This document shows, in pieces, positions 15,462 to 25,586 of a stretch of DNA of 25,865 nucleotides. Each line of letters starts with the position of its first letter. Within the stretch, counting starts at the first letter, position 1. The position numbers were made by a program, and so were the translations under genes. The notes below the pieces were generated by a model. That model saw only the letters and a list, made by a program, of their open reading frames with translations. It searched no databases and was not told the DNA's origin. Source of the DNA: Globomyces pollinis-pini (Eukaryota > Chytridiomycota > Chytridiomycetes > Rhizophydiales > Globomycetaceae); contig MU621326.1 of NCBI GenBank assembly GCA_025399215.1, forward strand, positions 1-25,865. Reading direction: 5' to 3'.

Positions 15462-16620
15462 ATGGAAAGGCCATTTCAGCTGGTATCTAGAATAAGCAAA
15501 ATAGAAGGAGATTATGCCTTGGATGTCACAACTCCATCTGTTCAGAATGCATCAATAATTGGTCTACCAATGGCTTCAGGCACTATTCACTTACATGATA
15601 TCAGTACTCTACAACAAATGGGAACATTACCATCCTTATACCCAGAAACAATAATCAGTCAATGTTTGTTTGATTCCGAAAATCCATCATTATTATGGTC
15701 TTCCAATAAGAATGGATCCGTGATTTTGTATGATATTAGAACATCAAATGCTGTCCATCAATTCGAATGTAACTTTTTAAAATTGATTAGTAGCAAACAA
15801 TCCAATTATTTCATTTGATACAAATTCAAACCATCATTTATTGGCAGCTGGTACAGAGTTAGCACCAGGTCAAGAAAATCCATTCATTTTCTTTTGGTAT
15901 TCCTCAACATGAGACTAATATTAAAAGGGATATTCGGAGTTCAATGAACCCATTAAATAAATTTGAAGAATGTCATTCTGATGATATCACTCAAATCAAA
16001 TTTCATCCCAACAATCCTAATTTAATGATTTCTGGATCAACAGACACGTAAATAACCGTATATTAAATTAGAAATAGTTTGGTTAATTTATACAACCTCG
16101 AAACATTTGAGGAAGATGATGCATTGTATCAGGTTATCAAAGGAGATTCAGTCAACCAGGTTGGATTTTTTGGACCTAATTTTGAATACATTTATTATTT
16201 AACTCACTTGGAAACAGTTTCATTATGGAAATTTGAAGAGGTTTTATTTATTTAGTCATTGATTTTAAAAGGCGGAAAAAATATGTTCATTTGGAGATGT
16301 TAGAGCATCCACTTCGGAAGCTACACTAGATTACTGTATCGGGTGCTCGTATAACACTGCAGCTCAACGATTATTTTTGACTGCTGGATCACGAGAGTAA
16401 TTTTAACCTGTATTGATGTATTGTAGAGGCAGTTTAAGTATTTTTGATGTTGGTTTGAATGGTCTTGAGCTTGCATATACATTGAATGGTGGTCATGGTG
16501 ATATCATTAGAGGAGTGTATTGGGATATACAGGTAACTTTTGAAATTGATAATATCTCTTTAGAATGGAATTTTAATCTCTGCTGCAGAAGATGGAAGTG
16601 TATCTACATGGAGCCAATAA
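15462..16620 (+). CDS. WDR89: WDR89-like WD40 repeat protein
   Basis: Predicted 327-aa beta-propeller. Exons: 15462-15768, 15791-15896, 15928-16047, 16078-16240, 16272-16396, 16427-16532, 16564-16620. WD-type endings are visible in order: SGTIHLHDI, NGSVILYDI, ENPFIFFWDI, STD...LVNLYNL, ETVSLWKF, GSLSIFDV and EDGSVSTWS, about seven blades. Segments such as CHSDDITQIKFHPNNPNLMI and GGHGDIIRGVYWD match the order and spacing seen in WDR89. The first intron is 22 nt (15769-15790) or 25 nt if the next in-frame AG is used. WDR89 has no well-established molecular role; propellers of this kind act as protein-binding scaffolds. Its poly(A) signal (16737-16742) is only 17 nt before the next gene's ATG. 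Confidence 0.85.
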
Positions 16621-16736
16621 TATAATAATATCAATCATCAAATCACATCAAATCTTGAAATTTTTTGAGACATGTCAATCATACATCAAATCAACACATC
16701 AATCAAAACTTCATTGTAAATACAAATTGTCATCCC

Positions 16737-16742
16737 AATAAA
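16737..16742 (+). terminator. Poly(A) signal AATAAA between tandem genes
   Basis: It stands 117 nt after the WDR89-like stop and 17 nt before the ATG at 16760, so the upstream transcript probably runs into the downstream gene's promoter or leader. Confidence 0.4.
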
Positions 16743-16759
16743 GTTTAAAAACAACCAAT

Positions 16760-17311
16760 ATGGCAAGAACAACCAAGAATTCCAATAGTCCAACAAAATA
16801 TGTGGATATCCCTCCTAAACCACAAGTCAATCGAAATACTGTTGAAAAAATGGATATGTTCAATAATATCAAATCCTATGTCAATTTCAATAAAACAGTA
16901 CCAGAATATCGTGGTCAAATCCGAACTGTGAAAGATCAAAAATCTGATGGTCAATGGATTCAACAAACATTCAAACCATATTTGAATCAAATGAAGAATT
17001 ACATTCCATCCTGTTCCATTAAAACAGTTGATTGGAAGAAAGTATGTCAATGGGTATTTATCTGTATCCCAATCTTGATTTTAATCTTATTTCATAAATC
17101 ATTGTTTTCTTTGTTATTCCCTACTACTTGTTCTGTAAGTTACTCTGGTTATATTTCAAAAACAGTATTCGGTGTTGATCGTATTCCAAAACATCATCAA
17201 ATGATGTGTTGGATGTATTTAGAATTCAATCGCGTTTGGAATGAAATGGGTGATTTTTATCAGTTTTGGAAATACGCTAGTGATGGTGATGTATGGTTAA
17301 CGGATTTGTGA
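16760..17311 (+). CDS. Orphan single-span membrane protein
   Basis: Intronless 183-aa frame. Residues 1-95 are polar and basic (MARTTKNSNSPTKYVDIPPK), then one hydrophobic segment at about 96-120 (VFICIPILILILF and SLFSLLF), then a 60-residue tail with two Cys and many aromatic residues (MMCWMYLEFNRVWNEMGDFY). There is no signal peptide, so it is probably a type II or tail-proximal anchor. I do not recognise the family. The gene is convergent with the phosphatase, 147 nt apart. Length and composition make a real gene likely. Confidence 0.6.
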   Translation: MARTTKNSNSPTKYVDIPPKPQVNRNTVEKMDMFNNIKSYVNFNKTVPEYRGQIRTVKDQKSDGQWIQQTFKPYLNQMKNYIPSCSIKTVDWKKVCQWVFICIPILILILFHKSLFSLLFPTTCSVSYSGYISKTVFGVDRIPKHHQMMCWMYLEFNRVWNEMGDFYQFWKYASDGDVWLTDL

Positions 17312-17458
17312 TTGTCATTTTATTGTTGTTGTTTTTGTTTTAAGAATATATTGATTACAATATTGATTTGAATTCGTTTATTACTCAGTTGGTTGATTGA
17401 TTGATTAGATAAATAACTTTTCACGATTTACATTAAAAGTACTGTTTTATTAAAATTG

Positions 17459-18558
17459 TTAAAAGTATTCGACTTTGGCATTTGGACTTGGCCATGGTTG
17501 TCCCGCGATAATTGGGTCTGGGCCAACCGATTTCACGTTCATGCAAATCGAACACAACGATCGATTGGATTTTTCAGAGACAATTTTAACACTGGTCATT
17601 TTCTCCAATAACATATCTATTTCTTCATCAAGTTCTTTTTCAGTAAATTCTGGAACTTCAGGTTCAATTGAATCATCACTACAATCGGAATCAAGTCCGG
17701 AAGATGATATGGAAGATGTTCGTTGCATGGTTAGTGTAGCTACTGATGATGTATTTGAAATTGTTCTAGGTCTGCTCAACTTGGAATCCATTGTATTTAC
17801 ATCCTCCTTTTCCTTTACAAGTCTATCATAGTAATAACGTTCAACGAATCGCTCTTGTAAGTAATTTCTGGTATAAGAAGACTCATGTCTAATAAAGAAT
17901 GGGTCAGTGAACCAATCCTCTGGACAAAATTGTAAACTTTGAGGTCGGCTATGACGAAGTCTTTGTATGGCCTCAGCTGGTCCAATATTGTACTTTTTCA
18001 TCAAGTAAATTGCTAATAGAGTTCCTGTTCTACCAACACCTTGAATGGATTAAACTAATTGAATAGTACCTGCATGACAATGAACCATTACTTTCCCACC
18101 TTTTTCGATGGTGTCCTCTGAATACTTTAAGAATATCTCGACTTGTTCATATGCAGGAACAAAACCATCAGGAATAGGTAAAAACAGGACTTTTAAATCA
18201 TCACTTGGATTCACGTCATCAAAGATATCAGGTTCATTTAGAACTTCACTACCATCGTAATGACATTCATCACAATATACCAAGTTATTTGGAGTGACGG
18301 CTGATTCGGTTAAATTGACGATAAGTTTAACACCAGATTTAATGATAGGAGGGTAATTGAATCTTTCACACTAGAAATAAGTAAGCATATGAATACAGGA
18401 ATGGAAGTCCCACCAATCATTTTATCGTCGTCCACCCAAGAGTAATGCCAAGGTAAATCGATATCATCAGGGTATAAATCGACAGGTCTTCCTTGCTTAG
18501 TTTTAACCTTCTTTTTTGATATTTCTCTTAATCCTTCTGTAGGGCAAATTGCATTCAT
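17459..18558 (-). CDS. DUSP23: DUSP23-like dual-specificity phosphatase with C-terminal extension
   Basis: Predicted 347-aa phosphatase. Exons: 18558-18397, 18370-18070, 18039-17459, with introns of 26 and 30 nt. The start of the catalytic domain (LPWHYSWVDDDKMIGGTSIP) resembles the NFSWV...LAGLALP of human DUSP23, followed by VKLIVNLTESAV, the general-acid loop LPIPDGFVP and the signature VHCHAGVGRTGT, in which the second intron falls right after the Ala codon plus one base. Nucleophile Cys and the phosphate-binding Arg are both present, so it should be active. The helix after it (AEAIQRLRHSRPQSL) is also typical. About 150 further residues, rich in Ser and acidic residues and ending with CSICMN, have no counterpart in the ~150-aa animal enzyme and may be regulatory. 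Confidence 0.87.
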
Positions 18559-18877
18559 TTAGATTATTGAAGGAAGGAATGGTAGGGGCTTGTGTTTTGT
18601 AGTGAGTTTCAAAAGAGGGCTTGTCAATAGCATCACAAGAAACATTGGGGGGTGAACAATGAGTTGCAAAGGAAAGGAATTCAAAGACGAGTAACACTGA
18701 GCATTCATTGTGTGTGCATGAATGGATACTACTGCGTGTATCTCACTCTATTACTGTACATATTCAATCTGTTACTCAATAGACTCACTTTGTTACTGTA
18801 CATAAATACACACTAAATAAAGTACTTTTAATAAAAAATAACACTCAAAAGTTCAACCATCAAGTTTATCAAACCAA
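18559..18877. other. Intergenic region with a 42-bp imperfect tandem repeat
   Basis: 319 nt between two minus-strand genes. CTCACTctaTTACTGTACAT near 18742-18761 recurs as CTCACTttgTTACTGTACAT near 18784-18803. It lies upstream of the phosphatase start. No gene is seen. Confidence 0.5.
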
Positions 18878-19696
18878 TTATTCAGAGACTAAAACTAACC
18901 ATCCTATCATGAAATAAAATAGAAATATAGGATATATCGCCAATAATCTCTTGTTTTCCAAATTCACATCCGTCAAGAAATTTAATGATGCTATGGTCAG
19001 TATCTTGTCCTTACCATACGTGGCCCAAATATATGCAAAAATGACCAAAACTAACTTCAAGAAAAATGGAAGTAACCAAGTAATTAACGATACTATCACT
19101 AATGGAAATATACAATAACCCAATACGCAAACAGATTGGAAAAAAGAACTAAAATTTCAATAAATACATTGTAAACTTACATCTTTCCTCCCAATAATTG
19201 TGAATTTAATGTTACAATAGCTGATCCAAACCAGATAATGAAGAAAGTGGCAGCAAATACTGCTGGTCCTTGGTCACTCATAGCCGCGACACTGAGTCGA
19301 CTAACGATTACTAACTAAAAATAATTACACTGAAAGAACCAAACATAATAGTAAAGGTCCCCACCCTAATAATTAATTGCAACATCATTTTACAATCCCC
19401 TAATTATTAAAGGTAAAGAACATAGTTACAATCTTTCAATAAATTCTGTGATTTATTCATTCTTGGATCCAGAACTTGTTTTACTTTTGACCAAATATTA
19501 TTAACATCTCTCATCTAAAAGATTAACTTTATCAACGTACAATTGTAGTTTTAACAGGTTCATCCAACGTATCTTCAAAAACAGGATTTGGGGCTGTTGA
19601 AGTGCCCATGGATCCAGTAACTTCTGGTGTGATGGGTATTGAAGTAGTGAATTCTGGTTCATCTAATTCATTGAGTTTCGAATATGATCCTGACAT
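18878..19696 (-). CDS. YIPF6: YIPF6/Yip1-domain Golgi membrane protein
   Basis: Predicted 225-aa multispanning protein of the Yip1 family, which acts at ER-Golgi membranes with Rab GTPases. Exons: 19696-19541, 19514-19430, 19399-19394, 19365-19340, 19314-19181, 19148-18878; introns are 25-32 nt. The acidic, Pro/Thr-rich N-terminus is followed by TTIMRDVNNIWSKVKQVLDP, then the D-W-D/W-G-P-L-L-L-C entry to TM1 (spread over the 6-nt exon and its neighbours), the very characteristic DQGPAVFAATFFIIWFGSA and TLNSQLLGG, FFQSVCVLGYC, and a final LLAIYPIFLFYF span. Five membrane segments are expected. It is divergent from the ADA3 gene across 410 nt. One residue after the microexon (Trp, where animals have Leu) hints that the acceptor there could be misjudged, but the frame is right. 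Confidence 0.9.
19394..19399 (-). other. 6-nt microexon of the YIPF6-like gene
   Basis: Coding-strand GGGATT lies between a 30-nt intron (19429-19400) and a 28-nt intron (19393-19366). It supplies the second half of Trp plus Asp of the family's D-W-D motif; without it the motif would be D-W-W-G. Confidence 0.6.
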
Positions 19697-20106
19697 GAAA
19701 AGAAGTGAAAAATAAGTTTGAACAACGTCTGTTGATCTGGAGTTTAAATGATGCTCTTATACTACCTGGTTTGGTATTGTGTGAGTGTATAATTTATGTG
19801 GTGATGAGATGGTTTGTAGTATGACTAATTTTATAATTCATACTACAACCTGACTGAATTACTACCAGTTGTTTATTTAATAAAATGAATCATTTCAACC
19901 ATTAAAATGTATTGATTTCAAATGATAATCAACTACCACACCTAATAGGACATCAAAAATACTCAAAGATCAAAAGCAGCACCAAATCATATGAAAATAC
20001 CCATTTAATATTCAGATACCATTCAGTTAAATACGGATGGAATCGTAAAGATCTAAAACCAAAAGGTTGTTTTGGTGTTTTTTTTCATAAACTGTCATTT
20101 CATTCC
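19697..20106. promoter_or_regulatory. Divergent promoter region of YIPF6-like and ADA3 genes
   Basis: 410 nt between two divergent ATGs. A partly open frame extends upstream of 20107 but has no ATG, so I do not include it in ADA3. No clear TATA box or repeat stands out. Confidence 0.4.
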
Positions 20107-22033
20107 ATGCCAAATTCAGTACCAAAACCAAACATTGATACCAATTTATTACCACAACTGGCTACGGATTCCATCTACTTGAAATATGTGAATAATAATA
20201 CTACTCCTGCTTCCATAATGCCTGGTCCCGTCCCTACTTTACCCGAATTATTATTACTCAAACAAGAATTGATTGCTTTGCAGAATGATACAGAAAATAG
20301 ACTCGAATATTATTCAAAGAATAATCTATCAGTCTCTAAATGGTTGGATATCATTGATCCTGATGGTAATGGAAAATTCCTTATTTTTTTCATGTGACAG
20401 GTTCCAGAAGAGAATCTTATAAATCTGCAAAGATCAAAGCTAAAAAAGAGGATGAATCTAATAGTAAGAATATTGAGCAAGGTATTCCATCCATTTATTT
20501 ATTATATTAGAGAGCGTCGCGTCTTTGCCTGAGACACCAGAGTATTTACTCAACGTTACTAATTTTAAAAAAAAGTAGAATGTCTGATACCGTAGTTGAT
20601 AAAAGTATTCGATTTAAATATTCTAACTCTATTTAGTCAAGAAAGTCCCTGAATTAAAAGTGAAGAATATTGAAAATGGTACAAAAATAAGATTATCAGT
20701 ATCAGGTTAGTGATTTTGGATATCTGAATTTCAAAGGTGCAATTGATGCTGGAATTGTCTTTCCAATTGAAAAAACAGCAGGCAAAAACTTTTCAAGTAT
20801 ACCCAGCAAATCTGCATTTGTTGAATCTTACAAGAGTCGGCCATCTCCATCAAAGAAAGAAAGGGTAAGATCAATATCTCAATAATACTTTAGCCATTGA
20901 AAAGAGATACTAAAAAGAAAAAGCTGGATAAAGATATTCAAAGTGCACGGTATTTTTGATGCTTTTTTAATAAATCAGGTCAACTCCAGAACCCGAACAT
21001 ACCACAGGACCTGCAGAAGGGGATTATTCAAGAGTGAAGGTATCATTTTTTTGAGTCTTAGTCCAGGTTCCAACCAATCAAATACCTATTGTTCAGTTTT
21101 GGAGTTTTGCTGAACAATATCTACGAAACCTGACAGCTGATGATATTCAGTCATTAAAAACAAATGTAAATGAGTTGAAGTCTAAACTTAGGGTGATGAA
21201 ATCACACCTTATATGATTCCGCCGCTAGGAAAGCCATATTTGAAACAATGGGAAGAGGAAGATATCAGGCTTTCCCAGTTGCTAGAGGAAGGTGCACCTC
21301 TACCTCCTAATGGGGTTAATCGCGAATACATCGAATTAGATGATACTGTATTCGAGGGAGATATTCATATCGGAACACTCTCCCAAAGATTGCTGGCAAG
21401 TTTTATTCGAGAAGGAGTTGTACCTGATCAAACAATAGAAGAAGAGGATCCAACGCTTGCATCTAAATTTGTCAATCGATACCGAACCAAAGCTGAACTA
21501 TCATTATTTGAAGAACGATTAAAGTTGGAATTGAAACATATTGGTTTAATTCCACCCGACTCTCACCATGAAACCGATCAAAATGAAATCACCAGTCAAT
21601 TATTGAAACATCAAGAAGAATTAAGAAATCAAATACGAATCAATTCCAAACGAAAATCCAAATTGTTGACGATTGCTCAAGAACATATGGCATACCAAGA
21701 ATACAACGCTTTGTTGGATGATGTAAATAAGAATATCGAATCCGTCTACACTAAAAGATTTGTAAGTTCTCATCAGTATTTTCTATATCCACTTTATACT
21801 CTATCCTTCCATATCGACGATTTAACTCTTTGTAGAAAACGGTGACAAAGAAAGGAACTAAAAAGAAACTCGTTCGTGAGTCGAGGCCCCTATCTGATCC
21901 GGTCATCCACTTTGTTCAAAACAGGAAAAAATTGATTAATGATGTTGGAAGTGTTTATTTTCCTAAAGCTAAATTTGAATTACCATCGGAATCAATCTAT
22001 CAAGATATAAATGATTCATATATGGAGTCATGA
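20107..22033 (+). CDS. TADA3: Ada3/Ngg1, SAGA/ADA transcriptional adaptor
   Basis: Predicted 525-aa subunit of the histone acetyltransferase module (with Gcn5, Ada2 and Sgf29 in SAGA/ADA). Eleven exons: 20107-20365, 20401-20481, 20511-20541, 20579-20604, 20637-20705, 20737-20864, 20894-20949, 20979-21039, 21067-21165, 21192-21761, 21836-22033. Ten introns, nine of 26-37 nt and the last 74 nt. The N-terminal region is a helical segment (LPELLLLKQELIALQNDTENRL). A long charged, poorly conserved middle is broken up by many small exons. The C-terminal Ada3 domain is clear: VQFWSFAEQYLRNLTADDI, ITPYMIPPLGKPYLKQW, YRTKAELSLFEERLKLELKH, IGLIPPD, and the coiled region ending YQEYNALLDDVNKNIESVYT before a lysine-rich stretch. 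ATG 20107 is the first in-frame Met after upstream stops. The middle-exon boundaries are less certain than the C-terminus. Confidence 0.9.
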
Positions 22034-22219
22034 TTATTTATTCAACTGTTAACCTTTTTGGATTATTATTGTAATACACATTCTTTTTATAGTTGCTAGT
22101 GCATTTAATTGATATGATATTACTAGGTACAGTTGTATTTATATATGAACCTATTAGAATAGATAAACATCTCAGAGTTGAGCAATGTAAATATAGTGAC
22201 ATTAAAAATATTAAACAAC

Positions 22220-22881
22220 TTATTTGGTGAAGTATCCTATGCAACATTTGTCCAGCATCATGTCAATATTGACCCAAGGATGAATTTTACGAATCAAATC
22301 TGTTGCATCTTTTCCTGCTCCCCTTAAAAGTTGACCGGTTCCACCAGGATGAAAATTGACGTAAGGAGTGACATTATATACCTGGAGATGTTAAATGGGT
22401 AACAATACCTTTCCTTGGTATGCCATCCACATGTCTATAAATTAGAAATTCTTTCGTTACCATCTTTCTTGTTATGCAGAGATAATTCTTCAAGAGTGAA
22501 TCTAGCTAATTTAGTTCTCCCTTGTGTTAAATCAGCATTTGATGATTTCAATTTAGCCCAATCCATTGGTTAATGTCCAACAGCTAATGGAAATTTATTT
22601 CTTCCTTTAGTGGTAGGTTGTTGTACTTTCTGAGCTCTTTGTGGTCCATCCAGCATAGGAAATGCATCCAAATCAGTTTTAATAGGGATAACATTTTGAG
22701 GTGGAGGCATTAATATGGATGGATCTGATTCAGATTTTAGGACAGGGATTGTAGGTTTTTTATCATTTATTGAACTCTCATCAGATCCACTATCATCGGA
22801 ACCCATTCCCGGGTCATTGTTCAAATCTTCAGTGGAATCTCGTTCATTTGCGCTTGATTTCCCGAATAAAAAACTAAACAT
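22220..22881 (-). CDS. Cytochrome b5-domain protein (CYB5R4 N-terminal type), frame broken by TAA
   Basis: Heme-binding b5-type protein. Exons 22881-22461, 22434-22409 and 22381-22220 with 26- and 27-nt introns would give about 219 codons, but codon 104 is TAA (22572-22570). The stop sits inside a conserved block: before it RNKFPLAVGH, after it PMDWAKLKSS and FTLEELSLHNKKD, matching the ...PLGPG..LMDW..L and LKKHNKKDD blocks of the b5 module of CYB5R4-like proteins. Heme ligands are both present: HPGG (YVNFHPGGTGQLLRGAGKDA) and the second His in RKIHPWV. The first ~75 residues are acidic and Ser-rich. Either translation starts at ATG 22566 (MDWAKLK), giving a complete 115-aa b5 protein, or this is a recent nonsense allele, a sequencing error, or read-through. 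The gene lacks the reductase domains of CYB5R4. Confidence 0.8.
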
Positions 22882-22925
22882 TGATTTTTGATGTGAATGA
22901 AAATTTGAAATTCTTTTTTTTTTAT
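22882..22925. promoter_or_regulatory. 44-bp divergent promoter
   Basis: Only 44 bp separate the ATG of the cytochrome b5-domain gene (22881, minus) from the ATG of ABCE1 (22926, plus). A T-run (about 22910-22923) lies next to the ABCE1 start. Both transcripts must start within this space or inside each other's coding region. Confidence 0.6.
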
Positions 22926-25094
22926 ATGAGTGACAAATTAACCAGAATTGGTATCTAAAAAATCATACTAATCCCCTTTAGCTATCGTCAGTGCTGATAA
23001 ATGCAAACCAAAGAAATGTAGACAGGAATGCAAAAAAGGTTGTCCAGTTGTAAGAATGGGAAAACTTTGTATCGAAGTATTACCATCTGATAAATTGGCT
23101 TTTATCTCTGAAGAACTTTGTATCGGTTGTGGTATCTGTGTCAAAAAATGTCCTTTTGAAGCTATCAATATCATCAATCTGCCCACTAATTTGGAAAAAG
23201 AAACTACTCATCGTTATTCTGCAAACTCTTTCAAATTACATCGTTTACCAGTACCAAGACCAGGTCAAGTTTTGGGTCTAGTAGGTACCAACGGTATTGG
23301 AAAAAGTACTGCTTTGAAGATTCTATCTGGTCAACAAAAACCCAACCTTGGAAACTTCACCGTATGTAGATTATCACATTTCATTTATCACCAATGATAT
23401 GCATCAACCAAATCATATATTTCAATTATACTAAATTTGTTTATAGGATGCACCAGATTGGGAAGAAATTTTGAAATACTTCAGAGGAAGTGAATTACAA
23501 AATTATTTCACCAAAGTCTTGGAAGACAATCTAAAGGCCTTAATTAAACCACAATATGTGGACAATATCCCACGTGCAGTGAAAGGAGAAGTGAATAAGT
23601 TGATGCTTGCTAAGGCCAATAATGAAAATTTAGAATATTTGCTGGATGAGTTAGGTAAGACTTACAGTTTATCGATCATTCTTCGTCTACATGATATTGT
23701 CTTGATTAATTCTTTTTTCTTCTACAGAGTGTATTTAACAATACTTAGAGCTTCGTGATGTGATGGAACGTAAAATAGAACTTTTATCAGGTGGTGAATT
23801 GCAAAGATTTGCCATTGGATTGACATGCTGTCAAAAAGCTGATGTGTACATTAATTTATATTGATTATAATTTAGTTATATGTTTGATGAACCATCATCT
23901 TATTTGGATGTCAAGCAACGTCTAAATGCCGCCAGAGTCATTAGATCTTTATTACACGCTACTTCTTATGTTATTGTAGTAGAACACGATTTGTCAGTAT
24001 TAGATTACTTGTCAGATTTCGTCTGTGTTTTATATGGTATGCCTAGTGCGTATGGTGTTGTTACCTTGCCATTTTCTGTTCGTGAAGGTATATGCTAGTT
24101 TGTCTAATTACTTTAAGGTATTAATGTCTTCTTGGATGGAAAAATTCCAACAGAAAACTTAAGATTCCGAGACGAATCTCTTACTTTCAGATTGGCTGAA
24201 ACTGCTGACGATCATGTCAATGACAAGAATAGACAATACGAATATCCATCAATGAAGAAAACACAAGGTGATTTCAAACTTAGTGTTGAAGCTGGTCAAT
24301 TCACTGATTCTGAAATTATTGTCATGCTTGGGCAAAATGGTACAGGAAAGGTAACCGTCTTTAAAACGATTTAATGTTGCAGACAACTTTCATTCGAATG
24401 CTTGCTGGTGCCATTCAACCTGATGATGGCGTTGACGCACCTACTCTCAACGTTTCACACAAACCTCAAATGATTGCCCCTAAGTTCGAAGGGACTGTCA
24501 GAATGTTATTGCTAAAGAAGATTAAAGGTGCTTTCTTGCACCCACAGTTCCAAACTGACGTTGTCAAACCAATGCAACTTGATAATATTATTGATCAACC
24601 TGTTAAAACCCTTTCTGGAGGTGAATTGCAACGTGTGGCTATCGTACTTGCTTTAGGAAAACCAGCCGATATTTATCTGATTGATGAGCCGTCCGCTTAC
24701 TTGGATTCTGAACAACGTATCATTGCTGCCAAAGTTATCAAGAAGTATTTTTTATTCAAAATTGATTTACCTCTATAGGTTCATTTTCCACTCCAAAAAG
24801 ACAGCATTCATTGTCGAGCACGATTTTATCATGGCCACTTATTTAGCAGATAGAGTTATCGTGTACGATGGTATTCCATCCGTCAATGCCAGAGCATCTG
24901 CGTAATTAAATTCCTTTTAACCTATTAGACCTGAACCATTATTAACAGGAATGAACACCTTTTTGAAATCTTTGGAAATCACATTTAGACGTGATCCTAC
25001 CAACTTCCGACCACGTATCAACAAATTCGAATCTGTGAAGGATAAAGAACAAAAGTTGTCAGGAAACTATTTCTTTTTGGAATCTACTGATTAA
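22926..25094 (+). CDS. ABCE1: ABCE1/Rli1 ribosome-recycling ATPase
   Basis: Predicted 601-aa iron-sulfur ABC protein that splits terminated ribosomes in the cytosol. Exons: 22926-22950, 22982-23361, 23447-23654, 23749-23845, 23876-24087, 24118-24350, 24383-24744, 24779-24901, 24929-25094. The N-terminal ferredoxin-like domain has all eight cysteines ([29 protein letters not shown]). NBD1: Walker [10 protein letters not shown] (about residue 110), signature [10 protein letters not shown], Walker [12 protein letters not shown], and [18 protein letters not shown]2: Walker A GQNGTGKTT, signature [10 protein letters not shown], Walker [12 protein letters not shown], and [15 protein letters not shown]. 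The end [13 protein letters not shown]...SGNYFFLES is typical. Length equals the usual ~600 aa, so it should be functional. Two introns, 85 and 94 nt, are much longer than the other six (27-34 nt). The 94-nt intron end was chosen to give [13 protein letters not shown]. Confidence 0.96.
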
Positions 25095-25586
25095 TTATGT
25101 TTTTATTTCATTGCATTTCTAAAAAAAAACATTACTTGTAGTTATGATATTATTAATAAAGTTATCATAAAATACAATCACTGATAAACTAGAATATTAA
25201 TTAACTCTCTAGATTAGATTCGAATATAGAAAATATATAAGAAGAGATTGTGTCATGAACTGATAAAAGTGGTTCTGCATTGCTCGCCAAATATCATTAG
25301 AGGGATTAAACATAGAAGATAGAATACAAACGTGCATTAATCTATCTAATTCGAATATGACACATCAAGTCTTCATATATGTGTAAACGGTTCAAGTTTC
25401 AAATAACAAATCTAGTGAATTTGATAGTTTCAGCCCGTATCCAACACAGATTCTAATGACACCAAGGCAATACTTCCAAAACAGCTTCTCTACCACTAAT
25501 GCTTCTAAAGCAGTATTCACCATCTCCTTTCAGACCCACCACCATTAAGGAGATATGAAACATATTACGTATATAATGATTATAGA
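25095..25586. other. Intergenic region after ABCE1
   Basis: About 490 nt with AATAAA at 25155-25160 shortly after the ABCE1 stop, then AT-rich sequence with no gene or repeat I can support. Confidence 0.4.

Noticed and set aside
22570..22572. Non-standard genetic code reading TAA as an amino acid
   Set aside because: Many other genes here end at TAA at the expected family position (beta-adaptin, ABCE1, WDR89-like, YIPF6-like), and no other in-frame TAA was needed.
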